A stretch of DNA of 64,000 nt from Planctomycetaceae bacterium. GTDB lineage: Bacteria; Planctomycetota; Planctomycetia; Pirellulales; Thermoguttaceae. The notes under the pieces were generated by a model. The model was not told the DNA's origin. It saw only the letters and a list, made by a program, of their open reading frames with translations, and ran no database searches. Positions 61,797-64,000 of the stretch are shown piece after piece (within the stretch, counting starts at the first letter, position 1; each line of letters opens with the position of its first letter). The translations under genes were made by a program, and so were the position numbers. The stretch lies in assembly GCA_012719125.1 (NCBI GenBank), contig JAAYAY010000311.1, positions 32,939-96,938 of the forward strand, given 5' to 3'.

Positions 61797-62346
61797 GCGA
61801 TCTCCCCCATTTCCACAACAGACAGCAACCATTCGCGAACGTCATGAGCGCCCAGAGTGAGAACGACAAGCACGAAGTTGTGCAGACAGTCGCAGAGCGA
61901 TTAGCGCAACGAAGCCGCCTTCTGGCTGCGCTCTGGAGACTGAAAGAATCCAGCCGAATATGCCTGGCGGCTCTCTGAATGGGGACACACACGACTTCTG
62001 GACTGTCTGAACGGCAAACACTCAGGGCAAGGCGTTGATGCAAAGGACAATCTCGGCGATTGACGCCCGATAACTCCACACGACATCCACCGTACCGCCC
62101 CGAACCCAATCTCCACCTCCCGTGTCCCTCCTCCAGACGCCGGATCACCGTCTGATCTCACACACCCTGCCTCCCTTCCAAGGAGACCGAGAAATGCCAT
62201 GCCGCCTCTTCCCTGCCGCATTCCTCGGCCGCGGTTCCGCCATGTAGCGTCCAACTGCGGCCGCGGGTTCGTCACCTTCTTCACGACTTGACCTTGCAGG
62301 CCGGCGCCGTCGGTGCGCGGCTGCACTCCTTTCCTTGGAAATCCTG
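61797..62346. other. Mostly gene-free region before the RbfA-like gene
   Basis: 550 bp. A 44-codon frame starting ATG at 61844 (MSAQSENDKHEVVQTVAERL ...) lacks a Shine-Dalgarno and family match. A 17-codon frame with a strong Shine-Dalgarno at 62194 is listed separately. No promoter or terminator firmly recognised. Confidence 0.4.
62194..62247 (+). CDS. Possible 17-codon leader peptide
   Basis: ATG at 62194 is preceded by AAGGAG with an 8-nt spacer, one of the better ribosome binding sites in the region. It opens only 17 codons (MPCRLFPAAFLGRGSAM) before TAG, about 100 nt before the RbfA-like gene. It may be a leader peptide, a remnant of a broken gene, or chance. Confidence 0.25.
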   Translation: MPCRLFPAAFLGRGSAM

Positions 62347-62799
62347 ATGAAATCAAGAAAACGCTCCCCGCGGCGGCGTACTTCGCACGCTGCGCCCTTG
62401 TTTGACGACGGTGTGCCCGTCGACCCCTTCACCTCCGGCGACGCGAAAGAAGGCCGCAAGGCCAAGCAACTTTGCCGGCAGGTGGCCGAAACCCTCGATA
62501 TGGTCCTCTCGGGCGAGTGCCGCGACGAGGCCCTGCAGAGCCTGCACGTGCTGTCCGTCGTGCCGGCCCCGAACGCCTCCCGGCTCCTCGTGATCGCCCG
62601 GGCCGACATGCCCGAGGAACAATTCGACCGCGACGCAATTATGGCCCGACTCGACGCCCGGTCCGCCCGACTCCGGGCCGAAGTTGCCGCCTCGATCCAC
62701 CGCAAACGGGTCCCTTTGCTCGCGTTCCATGTCGTGGGACCGACCTGGATGCCGGAAGGCCTTTCAGACGTGACGTGCCAACGTATCGACTCCACGTGA
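62347..62799 (+). CDS. RbfA-like ribosome-binding factor, divergent
   Basis: 150-residue basic protein. The segment RKAKQLCRQVAETLDMVLSG followed by LQSLHVLSVVPAPNASRLLV and a final RLRAEVAASIHRKRVPLLAF matches the layout of RbfA, a KH-fold 30S maturation factor (RxLQREI..., V-dV-vSpDl-A.V, iR.elg..l..R..P.l.F). The pattern is recognisable but weak, and the first 35 residues are Arg/Ser-rich. The expected neighbours infB, nusA and truB are absent. The ATG at 62347 is chosen over a TTG four codons earlier. Confidence 0.55.
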   Translation: MKSRKRSPRRRTSHAAPLFDDGVPVDPFTSGDAKEGRKAKQLCRQVAETLDMVLSGECRDEALQSLHVLSVVPAPNASRLLVIARADMPEEQFDRDAIMARLDARSARLRAEVAASIHRKRVPLLAFHVVGPTWMPEGLSDVTCQRIDST

Positions 62800-63822
62800 T
62801 ACGGGTGCCGGGCGAAGTCGCAACGTGATGACAGCACGATCGCGTCGCGGTTCAAGCGGGTTCCGACAGTGGGGTTGCTTCAGTTGTCAAAGATCGAGGT
62901 CGGAGCGTGTGGGCAACCTGCTAATTTCTTGTTGTGAAATGGTTGCGGGCTCGGTTGGTGATTGGTGCACTTATCGGTCGATTGCTCCATCGAACAGGGC
63001 TAGTTAACATGTTGTTGCATCATGGTTTACGGCGTCGTCGGTTGCGCAGAATCAATTCGACTACCATACAGAATGGGGGCATGGGCATTCGATGGCTTTT
63101 GGTCTAAGTGCTTGTGGTGAATCGAGTTGGGCCGACGGATGGGGCGGCCGGGGGTGAGGTGGTGGGAAATTACGGCGAAAATCTGGCCGGTGCAGGGGTG
63201 GAAGGAGAGGAATAGAGGGAACACTAATCGACGCTATCGACACTGATCTTGCGGGATTGGTTTGGTCAACGGTTGGGCAGTTTTGCCAATATCTGGGTCG
63301 GCGGGGGCGTTCGCGTGGGCGTGGTCAATACGGTGGCCGATGCGCTCGTTGCGTTGTTTGCATTGTTGCGCGATGTTTTCAGGTACTTTTGGCTAACTTG
63401 GGGGGTGATGATTTCGTGAGCTCGAAAGGGCGGGGATTGGCATGATTCTATACATGCATACACAGAATTATCAAGTAGACGGAAAAAGTCAAGAGGTTTC
63501 TTGAACACCCCCGGATGAGTGAGCGGAGAGGTTGGAGACGGGTGTCGGGCGCGATGGGGTTTTGCGCCGCGTTGGCGGTATATTGGGAAAAGGGTCGGGC
63601 TGGGCGGATGCGTGGAAGTTGTGTGTGCTGAGGGTCTTTACGTCTGCGGGCGTGCGTGTGAGCGGGTATCTGTCAGCAGCGGGGCGTTGCAGAAACCTCT
63701 CTGGCGAGGGGGTGAACGGGGAGGGGAAGCCGATTTGAAACCGCAATGGTCATGCACGGCGTGATGGGGTGGACACTCTATCGTCACTCGGCACTGCTTC
63801 CTGTGCCAAAAAAGTCGATCTT
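62800..63822. other. Gene-free, G-over-C skewed region
   Basis: About 1 kb without a convincing gene. On the plus strand it is G/T-rich and C-poor: 63121-63180 holds 30 G and 9 C. Short open frames on both strands are low complexity and have no Shine-Dalgarno. A local AT-rich patch lies at 63440-63500. It could be non-coding RNA, an old mobile element or a decayed gene; nothing decides between these. Confidence 0.5.
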
Positions 63823-63901
63823 GTGTGCCACTGATTACTTGTTAGCAGTGTGATCGCTTTGTCCTCGTTCAGACACTGTCAACAAGTAGACAGTGGCACA
63901 C
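63823..63901. repeat. Double-palindromic repeat, second copy
   Basis: Arms 63823-63850 and 63874-63901 (28 nt each) pair with 24 matches around a 23-nt loop. The outer GTGTGCCACTG ... CAGTGGCACAC and inner CAGTG ... CACTG are identical to the element in gspI, and arm lengths are the same, while the 12-nt centres differ. This shows a family conserved in structure. Confidence 0.85.
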
Positions 63902-63944
63902 TACGCCGTTAACCATACCGAACAGCGGGAAGAAGTGATATTGC

Positions 63945-63968
63945 AAAAAATGCCTTGATACGGCAAGG
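63945..63968 (-). terminator. Possible terminator for a minus-strand gene beyond the window
   Basis: On the minus strand CCTTG-CCGTAT-CAAGG is followed by CA and six T residues (63950-63945). A T-rich stretch also follows on the plus side (TTGTTTTT at 63973-63980), so it could act in both directions. The stem is only 5 bp. Next to it CAGGAT-AG-ATCCTG (63981-63994) forms a second hairpin. Confidence 0.4.
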
Positions 63969-64000
63969 ATTCTTGTTTTTCAGGATAGATCCTGGACTGC

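Noticed and set aside
61844..61978. 44-codon frame MSAQSENDKHEVV...
   Set aside because: No Shine-Dalgarno and no family; cannot be separated from chance in GC-rich DNA.
63266..63508. 80-codon minus-strand frame in the skewed region
   Set aside because: Low-complexity Thr/Ala/Pro translation caused by the base skew; no ribosome binding site or family.
63789..63813. Hairpin GGCAC-TGCTTCCT-GTGCC next to A6 as a terminator
   Set aside because: On the strand where the A tract would be T, it lies before the stem, not after it.

Overview
The window looks like chromosomal DNA of a motile, GC-rich Gram-negative bacterium of the Planctomycetes (PVC) type. The reasons are the mix of gene families rather than any marker gene: a DUF1080-ThuA fusion, a secreted GH29 fucosidase with a discoidin domain, a BlaI/M56-peptidase pair, a MoxR-DUF58-VWA cluster, Gly-rich EF-hand secreted proteins, a very large kinase-ATPase-histidine-kinase hybrid, a secretion-type pseudopilin operon and an L/P-ring flagellum. 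There is no rRNA, tRNA, CRISPR array, transposase or phage gene in the window. Taxonomy is an inference.

Layout. Positions 1-11887 (minus strand) hold a flagellar locus read as flgF-flgG-flgA-flgH-flgI-flgJ(rod)-flgN-flgK-flgL-csrA-flagellin. A match to the sigma-54 consensus stands before flgF, and csrA has its own terminator before the flagellin gene. The csrA and flagellin leaders both carry CsrA-type GGA sites at their Shine-Dalgarno sequences, so CsrA probably couples hook completion to flagellin translation. Positions 12062-18207 hold a DUF502 membrane protein, ComF, a PLP aminotransferase, an LptF/G permease and a Gly-rich EF-hand protein. Divergent from the last is a second Gly-rich secreted protein (18659-19588). 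Positions 19921-30142 form a type II secretion/pseudopilin operon (gspE-F-G-H-I-J-K-L-M) without gspC, gspD or the prepilin peptidase. Two of its pseudopilin genes carry palindromic repeat elements inside the coding region of the cleaved leader.

Positions 30169-42590 hold a membrane-anchored HEAT-like protein, a secreted protein of unknown function, a 1982-residue pseudokinase/AAA/GAF/histidine kinase/receiver hybrid, a hotdog-methyltransferase fusion, and an HD-GYP response regulator with an Hpt protein. Positions 43029-49588 are a MoxR-DUF58-VWA-VWA operon. Positions 49698-52300 are a BlaI repressor with a visible promoter/operator and an M56 sensor-protease fusion. Positions 52311-62799 hold small and secreted proteins, a GNAT enzyme, a fucosidase, a radical SAM enzyme, a phosphoesterase, a DUF1080-ThuA protein, an LRR lipoprotein and an RbfA-like protein. 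The last 1.2 kb has no convincing gene, is strongly G-rich over C on the plus strand, and carries the second copy of the palindromic repeat found in gspI.

The most unusual signals are the repeat insertions in pseudopilin leaders, the three-fold alternating repeat inside an oversized FlgL, the pseudokinase hybrid, the hotdog-methyltransferase fusion, the twin CsrA sites on flagellin, and the GAC-N4-GTC operator pair at the blaI promoter.
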